A stretch of 64,000 bases of DNA, taken from assembly GCA_037157565.1 (NCBI GenBank), contig JAZHRO010000012.1:55543501-55607500 (forward strand), given 5' to 3'. The translations under genes and the position numbers were made by a program. Under the pieces are notes generated by a model that worked only from the letters and a program-made list of their open reading frames with translations, had not been told where the DNA came from and searched no databases. This document shows, piece after piece, positions 21,899 to 33,588 of this stretch. The stretch's first letter is position 1; each line of letters starts with the position of its first letter. The DNA comes from Thalassia testudinum. Its lineage: Eukaryota; Streptophyta; Magnoliopsida; Alismatales; Hydrocharitaceae.

Positions 21899-24735
21899 TG
21901 TTAAGACCCGTGACATTAAAACACTTTAAGACATCTAGGAGTTTGTCCAGACATCTGGTCATACGTCTGGACGCCTTCCCAGACGTCTGGAAATTAATTT
22001 TTGCGTGGTACGATTGTGAGTCTACGAACGTGCCGCGCGCAAACTGAAACCCCACCGCCCTCTTCTCTTTCTCTCCCCTCACCGACCTGTAGAATCCTTT
22101 CCCGACGCCTACAAATACTCCTCTCCCCTCTCCCTCATTCGCCACCCCACATCCCTCCATCCCCCGTCTTCTCCTTCCTCCAGAGCGAGAGCAAGAGTGA
22201 GAGCGAGCCACAACTGCTGCCGGGTGCAGTGGTGGAGAGGAGAGGTGCAGCAAGAGGGAAGAGGAGAGAGCACGCGAGCTGTGAGAGAAGAGAGCTCGCC
22301 GGAGCAGCTCGAGGCTTGCCGGCGTGTGCGAGGCGGAGTGTCGTGTCGGGAAGTCCTCCCTGACGCTGCTGCAGCTAGAGCAGCGAGCGGACGAGCGCGG
22401 CACGGTCGCACGCAGCGGGAAGAAGACGAAGGAGCTTCTGATTCTGGGATTTTTCCCAGAATCAGATGTCTGGACCTACATCCAGACGACGTCTGGAAGA
22501 AGCTCCAGATGGCTGATAGGTACGTACTGTGCCTATACCTTCCTTTTTGCGGATACGGCCATGCAGGCCGTTCCGCTAAAGCTCTATCGCGTGCCTTGCT
22601 GAGGGATTTTTGCGTATGCGTGTAGGATTCGCTTCGGGAAGGTGCAGGACACGCCCTCCCACGCGGTTCAGATGTCTGGGCGAGTCACCAGATGGCGGAG
22701 AGCGTCTCCAAATGTCCGGAGAGGTGGTCGGACGTTTGGAACTAGGTCCAAACAGTTCAGTAGGATCCTGGACGTCTGAAGAGCAACGCAGAGTGAGGTA
22801 TGACCTGGAGCCCCTTTTTAAGACGTCTGGAAGATGTTCCAGACGTCTGATTTGAGTCAGAGTTGTCATTTTTTACCCGTTTAAGGTCCGCTCGAGGTCC
22901 GATTTTCGCGTTTAAGATTCCGTTCTTCTCAGAATAAGTTCCTCTACTTGTTTGAAATACTTTTATCCTATTTTGAGTGGTTCCTTGTGTTTGATCCTTG
23001 TGTTAGCACCTCGTTCTGTTGTAGATTTAGGGGTTGCGGAGGCACGTGGACCTGCCGATCACGCCCCCATTACTCCCGATTTTGCGGGTAGAGTGGCTTC
23101 CCTTAGTTAACTACAAACATTAATGCATATCTGAAATAAATGATAGATCCTAAGGTATGGCATGAATTTTAGGACCTGAAAACTAGATTGAATGATAGAT
23201 CTTAGGGTATGGCATGAATCCTAGGACTTGAAAACTAGAGTGAATGATAGATCCTAGGGTATGGCATGAATCCTAGGACTAGAAACACTGGAACGATTGT
23301 ATTAAATGCCTGAAATGCAGTCTTGAAATGAGTAGATGGAGTAATAACTGCCTGTAACTGGTTAACAGTTGCCTGTGAAACGTAGAGTACTGTTGTTAGT
23401 AACTACTACATGTAATTTCTATCGGTTGAAATTAAATACGAGCTGCTTGTATATAAATCAGAAAGGAAAGAAGTTGGAATGTTGGAAACACGTACTTTAT
23501 GCGAATAAACCTGAAATGATGAAACCTAGTATGGCTTGGCCTGAGAAACATGAGCATGAACCCTACGGGGAATTAGGAGTAGAACTCCTGGAAATAAATG
23601 GAATGGAACTAGAAAAGCGAATGAGAAAGTGTGTTATCTCTTGGGTACGTAGTACAAAGGGAAGCACATGTTACCTCTTAGTGCAGAGCGGAGCCAGCCA
23701 CCCTAGGGACCCGGGGTTAGGTCTAGCCACTTTGTACCGACTTTTGGCCCTCGCGTACACCGTACCGGGGAGAGCTACTAGTGTAGGGAGGGAGCTAGCC
23801 ACCCCACAGGGCCCGGGGTTCAGTTAGCCATCCTACACCGACTTGTTAGGCCCACTGGGAAAACCAGGGTAGTCAGGCGAGGGTGCGCGGACTGTGGAGG
23901 GGCGAGTCTCCTATTTGGTTACTGTGGAGGGGCTCGACCCCTGTTATTGAGAGGGCTCTGCCCTATACTGGTTCCGTGCTGTGCATTGGGCGCACCTGTT
24001 AATGGAAACGACTGACCCCATGCCAGTTAAGGGTAGCTACCCGTGCATTTATCGCAGGTGCCATAGTCACTGTTACGTCTGTCAGCGACCTTGGGGTGGT
24101 TGACTGAGGGTAGGACCACCACGAGGGACTCTCCCGACCAAGAGAGCACCACGTGCTACTTCTACTTTTCGGAAAAGACTGCAATCAAGATCGTTCCCAC
24201 GAGGAACATTCGAGATCAAGAGAAAGACCTGAGAAATAAACCAAGAAAGAGTAAAATAAAGAAAGAAATTAAAACAACAGCTACTTGTCCACCTTTATTA
24301 TTTTTCTTAGCTAGCTGGTTGCCACTCTACTCAGCGTTTCGTTGACGTGTCATACTTACCACCTTTTTCAGGACCAGGTGTTGAGCAGCCAGAGCCTATG
24401 GCTACGGAGGGTGCTGGGCCTAGTAGAGCCCAGTAGTTATACTTTTGTTGTACCCATTTTCTGTAGTAGTGAGTATTTTGTTACACTCCTGTACTCTTTT
24501 ATTGTAAACTTCATATTCTGTACCGGTTTTAAATTTCTCTACTGTTGTGGTGGTGTGTACTGTAGTAGTTCTTTTCTTTACTGTTGTACTTTTGTTACTA
24601 TTAGTTACTTGCATGGTGAATGTGGTTTATTTTACTGCTTTTTGGTTACTTTCTTGTTGGACGACTGGGTCTTGGGATCAGTCGAGTCAGTCCGATTCTC
24701 GTGTCCTGTAGGGATTCGGGAACTGGGTCTTAACA
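21899..24735 (+). mobile_element. Element D: solo Tekay-type LTR (2837 bp) nested in the B 3' LTR
   Basis: It begins TGTTAAGACCC and ends GGGTCTTAACA, a perfect 11-bp terminal inverted repeat. It is flanked by perfect GCAAC duplications (21894-21898, 24736-24740). No internal region remains, so it is a solo LTR from intra-element recombination. A TATA-like TACAAATAC lies near 22109. GACGTC-type palindromes occur at about 21975-21985, 22460-22500 and 22800-22850. It is the youngest layer on this branch. Confidence 0.93.
23142..23290 (+). repeat. 52-bp minisatellite, three copies, inside solo LTR D
   Basis: Units start at 23142, 23194 and 23246 with GATAGATCCTAGGGTATGGC and share CATGAATCCTAGGACT. 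The LTR of B has a single copy (near 21740). The 3' LTR of C has about three related copies at 30592-30735. Confidence 0.8.
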
Positions 24736-24740
24736 GCAAC

Positions 24741-26110
24741 TATTGCATGTAAATTCCTGTTATTTACGATTAAATACGAGCTACCTGTATATGAATCGAA
24801 AATGGAAGATTGAATGTTGGAAACACGAGCTACCTGTGAATAAACCTGGAATGTGAACAATAAAGTTACATGTTACATGTGTAGAACCCGAGAAATGGAA
24901 CTAGAAATGATGAAACCTGGTATGGCTTAGCCTGAGAAACATGAGCATGAACCCTACGGGGAAATTAGGAGATGAGCTCATGGAAGTAAATGGAATGGAA
25001 CTAGGAATGTGCTAGGAAGTGTGCTGTCCCTTGAGTACGTGGTACCAAGGGAAGCACATGTTACCTCTTAGTGTCAAGGGGAGCTTGCCGCCTTCGGGTC
25101 GAGACCTGGGGTGGGTTTGGTTACCTTGCACCGACTCTTTGGCTCTCGTGTACACTGTACCGGGGAGAGCTACTAGTGTAGGGAGAGAGCTAGCCACCCC
25201 ACGGGGCCCGGGGTTTAGCTAGTCGCCTTACACCGACTTGTTAAGCCCTCTGGGCAAACTAGGGTAGTTAGGCGAGGGTGCACGGACTGTGGAGGGGCGA
25301 GACCCCTGTTACTAAGAGGGCTATGCCCTATATTGGTTCTGTGTTGTACTTTGGGTGCACCCGCTAATGGAAACGACCGACCACGTGCCAGTGCGAGGTA
25401 GCTACCCGTGCGTTTATCGCATGTGCCGTAGTCACCGTTATGTCTATCAGTGATCTTGGGGTAGTTGACTGAGTGTAGGACCACCACAGGGGACTCTCCC
25501 GGCCAGGAGAGCACCACGTGCTACTTCTACTCTTTGGAAAAGACTGCAATCAAGATCGTTCCCACGAGGAACATTCGAGATCAAGAAAAGACCTGATAAA
25601 TAAACCAAGTGATGAAAGAAAGAATAATTAGTTAAATAAAGAAAGAAATTGAAAACAACAGCTACATGTCTACCTTTACTGTTTTTAGTTAGCTGGTTGC
25701 CACTCTACTCAGCGTTCGTTGATTTCGTGTACTCATAACCTTTTTCAGGTCCAGGTGTTGAGCAGCCAGAGCCTACGGCTGCAGAGGGTGCTGGGCCTAG
25801 TAGAGCCCAGTAATTGTACCTTTTTGTTGTACCCGTTCCGTTGTAGTGAGTAATTTGTTACACTTCTGTACTCTTTTATTGTAAACTTTATATTCCCGTA
25901 CCTATTTAAATTCTCTACTGTTGTGGTGATGTGTACTGTAGTAGTTGCTTCTTTGCTACTATACTTTTGTTACTGTTAGTTGCTTGCATGGTGAATGTGG
26001 TTTATTTTTACTACTTTTTGGTTACTTTCTCGTTGGACGACTGGGTCTTGGGATCAGTCAAGTCGGTACGGTCTCGTGTCCTGTAAGGATTCGGGAACCG
26101 GGTCGTAACA
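24741..26110 (+). repeat. Element B 3' LTR, second part
   Basis: It continues the LTR after solo LTR D and ends GGTCGTAACA at 26110. It is followed by the GTTTG target duplication and the resumed gag of element A. It contains the conserved U5 phrases also seen in A, C, D and F. Confidence 0.88.
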
Positions 26111-26115
26111 GTTTG

Positions 26116-26345
26116 TCTCGCGGTCCCACAGAGGACTACCCCTCCGCAGCCCCAGGGAGAGGGGCCCGTGGAGGCGAGTGAAACTCCTCTCGTACGATCT
26201 CCCGTATCAGCTGGACGAGGTCCTGGGCCTGAACGCCCGAAAGTAGTAGCTGATCCACTGAGACATCGGTCTCAACGCGTCTGCCCCTCCAACCTCGTCC
26301 TCAGCCGCGTCTGCGGCCCGCCTCAATGACTCCACGTCGAGGCAT
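26116..26345 (-). pseudogene. Element A gag N-terminus, separated by insertion B
   Basis: An ATG at 26343-26345 (minus) opens MPRRGVIEAGRRRG and then a TGA, the same position where element B also has a TGA. The homologous N-terminus in C (MPRHGTRRVGRGRG) is open. This piece joins the gag remnant at 15381-16333 once B is removed. Confidence 0.75.
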
Positions 26346-26509
26346 CTCCTACAAGGAGACGCGAACACAGAACAGAAAAACGTCAATTCCGCAGACATTC
26401 AACAAAGGAAACTCAAAACAGAAGTCAAAAGGTACGTTGTGGTGGTTACTCTACTCACAAGCACTTGAATTGGTTATTTTCCAGCTAGTTGGTTCACTTC
26501 TTAGGACGA

Positions 26510-26525
26510 CCTTACTCTAATACCA
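26510..26525 (-). other. Element A primer-binding site (decayed tRNA-iMet)
   Basis: On the minus strand it reads TGGTATTAGAGTAAGG, three bases from the LTR end, with a C-to-T change relative to the iMet complement seen in B. Confidence 0.8.
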
Positions 26526-26528
26526 TCT

Positions 26529-29232
26529 TGTTACGACCTGGTTCCCAAATCCCTACAGGATACGGGATCGAACCGACTCGATTGATCCCAAGACCCAGTC
26601 GTCCAACGAGAAAGTAACCAAAAAGTGGTAAAATAAACCACATTCACCATGCAAGCAACTAACAGTAACAAAAGTACAGCAGTAAAGAAATAAACTACTA
26701 CAGTACACACCACCACAATAATAGGAAAGTAAACGAGTACAGGAATATAAGGTTCACAATGAAAGAGTACAGAAGTGGAATAAACTACTCACTACAACAA
26801 GAAACGGAGTATAACAGAAAGCTACAACTACTGGGCTCTATTGGGCCCAGTACCCTCTATAGCCGTAGGCTCTAGCTGCTCAACACCTGGACTTGAAAAA
26901 GGTTATGAGTACAAAACGTCAGCGGACGCTGAGTAGAGAGGCAACCAACTACTAAAGCAGTAAAGGTGGACAGGTAGCTGTTGTTTTTCAATTTCATTCT
27001 TTAACTAATTATTCTTTCTTTCACCACTTGGTTTATTTATCAGGTCTCTTTCTTGATCTCAAATGTTCCTCGTGGGAACGATCTTGATTGCAGTCTTTCC
27101 AGAAAAGTAGAAGTAGCACGTGGTGCTCTCCTGGCCAGGAGAGTCCCCCGTGGTGGTCCTACACCCAGTCAACCACCCCAAGGTCACGAACAGACGTAAC
27201 GGTGACTACGGCACGTGCGATAAGCGCACAGGTAGCTACTCCGCACTGGCACGCAGTCAGTCGTTTCCGTTAGTGGGTGCGCCCAAAGCACAGCATGGAA
27301 CCAGTATAGGGCATAGCCCTCTCAGTAACTGGGGTCTAGCCCCTAAGAACCAAACAGGGGTCTCACCCCTCCACAGTTCACGCACCCTCGCCTAACTACC
27401 CTGGTTTCCCAGTGGGCCTAACAAGTCGGTGTAGAGCGGCTAGCTGAACCCCGAGCCCCGTGGGGTGGCTAGCTCTCTCCCTACACTAGTAGCTCTCCCT
27501 GGTACAGTGTACACGAGGGCCAAAAAGTCGGTACAAAGTGGCCAATCCTAACCCCGGGTCCCAACCCTAGGGCGGCTAACTTCGCTCTGCACTAAACAAG
27601 GGGACAGTCACTCTCCTTAGTACTCCGTACTCAAGGGCTAGCTCAGTTCCCCATTCACATTTCCAGTTCCATTCCATTTATTTCCAGGAGCTCTACTCCT
27701 AATTCCCCGTAGGGTTCATGCTCATGTTTCTCAGGCCAAGCCATACCAAGTTTCATCATTTCTATGTCTGTTTCTCAGGTTCTACACATGTAACATGTAA
27801 CTTTATTGTTCACATTCCAAGTTTATTCGCAGGTAGCTAGTATTTCCAACATTCAATCTTCCATATCAAGTTCATATACATACATCTCATATTATGGCAT
27901 TTAATGTAAACAACAGGAATTTACATGCAACAATTTACTAACACAAGTACTTTACATTTCACAGGCAGCTGTTATTCAGTTACAGGCAATTGTTATTATT
28001 CTATCTACTCATCCAAGACTGCAATCCATACATTCCATACAAATATTTCAGTATTTCTAGGCCTAGGATTCATGCCATATCCCAGGATCTAACATTTATT
28101 CCACATATGCATTCATGTTTGTAATTAAACTAGGGGAAGCCACTCTACCAGTAAACCCAAGAGTAGTGGGGGCTGGATCGGCAGGTCCACGTGCCTCAGC
28201 AAACCCCAAATTCGCAACGGAACGAGGTCCTATCACAAGGATCAATCACAAGAGACTACTCAGAACAAAATAAAAAGTATTCCAACAAGTAGCGGGAATT
28301 ATATGGGAAACAACTGTATCTTAATTACGAAAATCAGACCACAAACGGACCCTAAACGGGTCAAAAATAGAAATTCTGATTCACATCAGACATCTGAAAC
28401 ACCTTCCAGACGTCTTAAAAGAGTCCAGAACCATACCTCACTCCTGCGCCACTCCTCAAACATCCAGGAACTCTGCTGGACCGTTTGGAATCAGTTCCAG
28501 ACGTCCGACCACTTATCCGGACATCTAGAAACGCTTCCCGTCGTCTGGTGCGTCGCCCAGACGTCTGAACTGCGTGGAAGGGCGTGTTTCGTGCCTTCCT
28601 GAAGCGAATCTTGCACGCGTCAACAAAAATCTCCTCAATATGGCATGAAACAGTGCATCGGCGGAATGACCTGCATGGCCGTATCCGCAAAGAAGGTGTA
28701 CGTCGCGAAACTTACCTCTCAGTCATCTGGAACCTCCTCCAGACGTCATCTACGTCGTCTGGACATCGGTCCAGACATCTGATTCTAGAAAATTCCAGAG
28801 TCAGAACCTTCCTTCGCCTTCTCGTGCCGCGCCCGCTCGCTTGCTACTCCAGCTGCAGCAATGTCGGGGAGGACCTCCCCGACGCACCTCTCCGCCTCAC
28901 GCACGCGCCGACCGGCCGTGAGCTCTCCGGCGAGCTCCCACACAAGCTCACTCACTTGCTCTCCTCTCTTCCCCTCGCTGCTCCTCCTCTCCTCCCACGT
29001 CGCTCATGCCCGTTGCTCGCTACTGGCCGCTCACTGCTCTCGCTGGAGGAAGGAGAAGGGTGGCTGGAGGTGGGGTGAATGAGGGAAAGGAGGGGGGTTT
29101 AAATAAGGTGCTGGGTTAGGGTTTTGCATCGGCGAGAGGAGAGAGAAAGAGAAGAAAACGAGGTCTCATATTATCTGCGCGCAGCACGCGTGCAGACGCG
29201 AGGACGTACACGAAAAGTTTGATTTCCAGACG
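26529..29232 (-). repeat. Element A 5' LTR, main part
   Basis: It starts on the plus strand as TGTTACGACC and matches the 3' LTR at 8966-11720 along its length. It stops at TTCCAGACG, where element C inserted. The last 53 bp resume at 37671-37723. A TATA box sits at 29098-29105 (minus). Confidence 0.92.
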
Positions 29233-31930
29233 TGTAACGACCCGATTCCCGAGTCCCTACGAGACACGAGGGCCGGACCGACTCGACTAAACCCAAGACC
29301 TGGTCGTCCAACGAGGAAGTAACCAAAAGAGCAGTAAAATAAACCACATTCAACATGAATATAACTAACAGTAAGAAAATACAGCAGTAAGGAAAGAAAC
29401 CACTACAGTATGTACCACCACAACAGTAGAACAACATTCATAACATAATATGAACTGCAGGTAAAGAAAAGTACAGCGGAAACAAGAACTACTCACTACA
29501 GTGGAACCAAAAAAGGTACAAGAGAATAGTGGTAACTCTACTGAACCCTACTCGGCCCAGCGACCTCCGCAGCCGCTGACCCTGGCTGCTCAACACCTGG
29601 TCCTGAAAGGTAATGAGTGTAACACGTCAGCAAAATGCTGAGTAGAGTGGCAGCTAAACTAAAGAAACAGTAAAGTGTACAGTAGCTGTTTTAATTTTCA
29701 TTCTTCCTTTATTTACGTCTTTCTATTGTTTCACAATTTATCTATTTCTCAGATCCTTCACTTGATCTCGAATGTTCCTCGTGGGAATGATCTTGATTGC
29801 AGTCTTTTCCGAACAGTAGAAGTAGCACGTGGTGCTCTCCTGGCCGGGAGAGTCCCCCGTGGTGATCCTACTCTCAATCAACCACCCCAAGGTCACTGAC
29901 AGACGTAACAATGACTACGGTACGCGCGGTAAACACACGGGTAGCTAACCCGCACTGGCACGCGGTCAGTCGTTTCCGTTAACGGGTGAGCCCAAAGCAC
30001 AGCACGGAACCAGTACAGGGCAGAGCCCTCTTAGTAACAGGGGTCCAACCCCTCCACAGTAACCAAACAGGGGCCTTGCCCCTCCACAGTCCACGCACCC
30101 TCGCCTGACTACCCTGGTTTGCCTCAGTGGGCCTAACAAGTCGGTGTAGGAGGCTAGCAGAACCCCGGGGCCCGTGGGGTAGCTAGTACCTCCCTACACT
30201 AGTAGCTCTCCTCGGTACCACGTACACGAGGGCCAGCAAGTCTGTACAGAGTGGCCAGTCCTAACCCCGGGTCCCTGGGGTGGCTGGCTCCGCTCTGCAC
30301 TAAATAAGGGGACAGTCGCTCTCCTTGGTACTCCGTACTCAAGGGTCAGCTCACTTCCCCAATTCTATTCCATTCACTTTCCAGGAGTTCTACTCCTAAT
30401 TCCCCGTAGGGTGCCAGCTCTTTAACTCAGCGCATTCCGGTTTCACCTTTCCAGTTTGACGTTCATACATCCCATATTCTTAATCATGTTCATTTATTCA
30501 TAACAGGCAGCTGGTTAAACAAATTTACAGGCAGCTATTATTTCTTTTCCACATTTTCAAGACTGCAGTGTTCACATATTCCACTAGTTTTCCCATCCTA
30601 GGATTCATGTCATACCCTAGGATCTATCATACAATCTAGTTTTCCAGCCCTATGATTTATGCAACACCCTAGGATCTATCATTCAATCTCGTTTCTCATT
30701 CCTAGGATTCATGCAATGTCCTAGGTTCTATTTATGATTCCATAATTTAACAGATTATGCTAATAAACTTAAATGCCACTCTACCGGTTACAACAGGCGA
30801 ACAGGGGGCGCGGTCAGGAATCCCGCGTGCCTCCGCAACCCCCGGGACTGCAACGGAAAGGGGTCCTATCACAAGGATCAAACATAAGGAATTTCTCAAA
30901 ATAGTATACAGCTACTGTAGACAGGTAAAGGATTTAATTCCGAAAAGGACGCAACTCGAAATGCGGAAAACGGAACCCGAACGGGCCCTAAACGGGTCGA
31001 AAACAACGAAACAGTGCAAAATCAGACGCCTGGAACTTATTCCAGACGTCTTAAAAAGTGGATCAAGGGTTACCTTTGCTCTGCGTGGTCTCTCAGACGT
31101 CCAGAAGCCTGCGGGGGCGTCTGGCCTAGTTCCCAGTCGTCCGATGGTCACCTAGGACGTCTGGAAGTCGTTCCCGTCGTCTGGCATTGCAGCCAGACGT
31201 CTGATTCGCGTTGGATGCGAATCCCTGAACCTGCGCATACCCATTTCCTCTCTCTCTTAGTACGGTCAGCCGAAGAAGACGAAGAAGACGGAAATAACTC
31301 ACCTTTCAGACGTTTGGACAGACTTCCAGACGTCGTGCCCGTCGTCTGGCTAGAAGCCCAGACGTCTGATTCTGGAAAAGTTTCCAGAACCAGGGCACCA
31401 CTCGCCCTCCGCTCGCGATGCCCGGCCGCGCTGCGAGTGCTCCGCCTGCTGCTCGAGCTGCAGCAGGCCTCCCGCGCCACCCCGCGTCTGCTGCGCCCCC
31501 GCCGGTCGGCTGCCGCTGCCTCGGCAGGCTCGAGCCCTGACGACCGACGCCTCCTCCCCCGCGCAACACCTCCTCCCGCACCAGCCGTGGCTGTCGCCGC
31601 CGCCGCTCACTCGCGCTCGCTCTCGCACACCGACTGGAAGGAGAAGAGGAAGGGGGTGGAGGTGACGGGAGTGAGGGGGAGGGCGTGGCCTTTTAAGGCA
31701 TGCGAGGAGGAGAGAGAGAGCGGGACAGGGTGGTCTGCGGCCGCAGGAGAGAGGGAAAAAGAGAGGGAGAGATTGCGTATGCAGGTCTGCGCGCTCAGGC
31801 ACGCAAACGAATTGCACGTGCCAACAATAACCGATTCCCAGACGTCTGGAAGAGGTTCCAGACGTCTGGTTAGATGTCTGGGCCACCTCCCAGACTTCTT
31901 AAAAGACGTCTGAAGCGCGCGTTCGTAACA
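29233..31930 (-). repeat. Element C 3' LTR (2698 bp)
   Basis: On the plus strand it begins TGTAACGACCCG and ends GTTCGTAACA. GACGTC palindromes cluster at 31040-31370 in the leader and 31835-31915 near the LTR start. A GC-rich, pyrimidine-biased stretch lies between. Three tandem CCTAGGATCTATCAT-type units occur at 30592-30735. Confidence 0.92.
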
Positions 31931-31948
31931 ATATAACAAATTCAAAGG

Positions 31949-31968
31949 AAGTTTCGTCCCCGAAACTT
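31949..31968 (-). promoter_or_regulatory. Conserved hairpin next to the 3' LTR, element C
   Basis: Identical to the hairpin of element A (8-bp perfect stem, GGGA loop) and again 18 nt from the LTR. Confidence 0.7.
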
Positions 31969-32044
31969 GCGCTAACTAGGGTGCGGAAAAGATGTCAAAA
32001 TAACCATAACAAACTCAAAGAGGACCGAAGCCGGTCCGAAAAGA

Positions 32045-33588
32045 CGTACCCGCGAAGAGCTTCTGGTACCGCTCCCGTATTGCTGCCTCAGGCTCCTAGG
32101 TAGCCTCCTCGTATCGCTAGCTCCTCCACAAAACCTTTACCAGGGGTACTTGCTTTCGTCTCAAACTGCGGACAGCTTAGTCTAGAATCTGCACTGGCCG
32201 CTCGGGGTAGGTCAGGTCGTCGCCCACCTCGACGCTCTCGTGACTCAGTACGTGACTGGGATCGGCTACGTACTTCCTGAGGTTGGACACGTGGAACACG
32301 TCGTGCACACTAGAAAGCTGCGGGGGGAGGGCAAGCCTGTAAGCAACGGGTCCAACCCACTCCAGGACCTCAAAGGGCCCCACAAACCTCGGCGCGAGCT
32401 TCCCTCTCACCCCAAACCGCTGCAGGCCCTTCATGGGCGAAACACGAAGAAAGACGTGGTCCCCAACCTCAAACTGCACCTCTCTACGTCTCCTGTCCGC
32501 ATAGCTCTTCTGTCTGCTCTTGACAGTGCGGAGTCGCCTATGGATCTGCTCGACCACCTCCTGACTCTGCCGGATCAACCTGGGGCCAACCTCCCACTTG
32601 GTCCCCACCTCAACCCAACTCAAGGGTGCCGTACACCTCCGTCCGTACAGAGCCTCATAAGGAGCCTTGTCGATGCTCGAGTGATAGCTGTTGTTGTATG
32701 CAAACTCCGCCAGGGGCAGGTGTTCCTCCCAAGAGCCCCTCCAGTCCAATACACAGGCACTCAAAAGGTCCTTAAGTATCTGTATCGTGCGCTCGGACTG
32801 TCCGTCCGTCTGGGGGTGATAAGCTGTACTAAACCACAACTGCGTCCCCAGGGCCTGCTGAAACTCAGCCCAAAACTGGGACGTGAAGTGGGTATCCCGG
32901 TCGGATACGATCTCCCACGGAACTCCGTGTAGTCGTACCACGTCGCGGATATACCTCTCTGCCAACTGTGCGGGTCCCAAAGTGACTCGGATCGGCAGGA
33001 ATCGTGCCGTCTTCGTCAGTCTATCCACAATTACCCAGACAGCATCGTGTCCTCACTGGGTAACAGGTAAGCCCACCACCAAGTCCATGGTGATGCTCTC
33101 CCACTTCCACTCTAACACTGGAAGCAGCTGTAGCGGCCCTGCAGGCCTCTGATGCTCGCTTTCACCTGCTGGCACACTAAGCACTGCTGTACGAATTCAC
33201 CCACATCCCACTTCATCCCCCTCCACCAAAACTCGTGTCTCAAGTCGTGGTACATCTTCGTGTTTCCGGGATGTATGGTGAATCTGGAACCGTGTGCCTC
33301 AGTCAGGAGCTCTCTCAGCAGCTCCTCGTCTCTGGGAACGCACAACCGTCCCCTCAAGCACAGCACTTGGTCTGTGAAAGAGAAGTCCCCTTGGTCTCCT
33401 GACAGTACTCTGTCGCGCAAGGACTGCAAGTACGGATCGGCCATCTGTCCTGTGATGATGCGGTCTATCAGCTCTAGCCTGGTCTGTCGTGTCACCGTCA
33501 CTACCCCACAGTGCCCCCGTAACTCCAGGGGTCGCCAACTGCCCACCTCCTCCAAAAGGCTCCAACTCTGTAACTGTAAACTGGCCAA
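32045..33588 (-). pseudogene. Element C integrase and chromodomain (stops in chromodomain)
   Basis: 33112-33588 carries the end of the RNase H linker and the integrase zinc-binding region ([31 protein letters not shown]). 32177-33028 is an open 283-residue catalytic and C-terminal domain with [20 protein letters not shown] and VGDHVFLRVSPMKGLQ. After ILD at 32177 the chromodomain (VPLVKVLW) is interrupted by at least three stops down to about 32045. Integration machinery would therefore be incomplete. Confidence 0.87.

Larger units (their letters stand above)
16334..26110 (+). mobile_element. Element B: Tekay-type chromovirus inserted in gag of A
   Basis: A plus-strand LTR element with target duplications GTCTG (16329-16333) and GTTTG (26111-26115), one mismatch. 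The 5' LTR is 16334-16837 (504 bp, internally deleted). The PBS is 16841-16856. The coding remnant is 17023-21151. The 3' LTR is 21235-21898 plus 24741-26110, interrupted by solo LTR D. The internal region of about 4.4 kb is roughly 0.6 kb shorter than that of A because the gag core is missing. Many in-frame stops are C-to-T changes. Confidence 0.9.

Noticed and set aside
31014..31913. 299-codon plus-strand open frame in the 3' LTR of C
   Set aside because: It lies antisense in an LTR, is Arg/Ser/Pro/Ala-rich from GC-rich DNA, has no domain, and is broken in the sister LTR.
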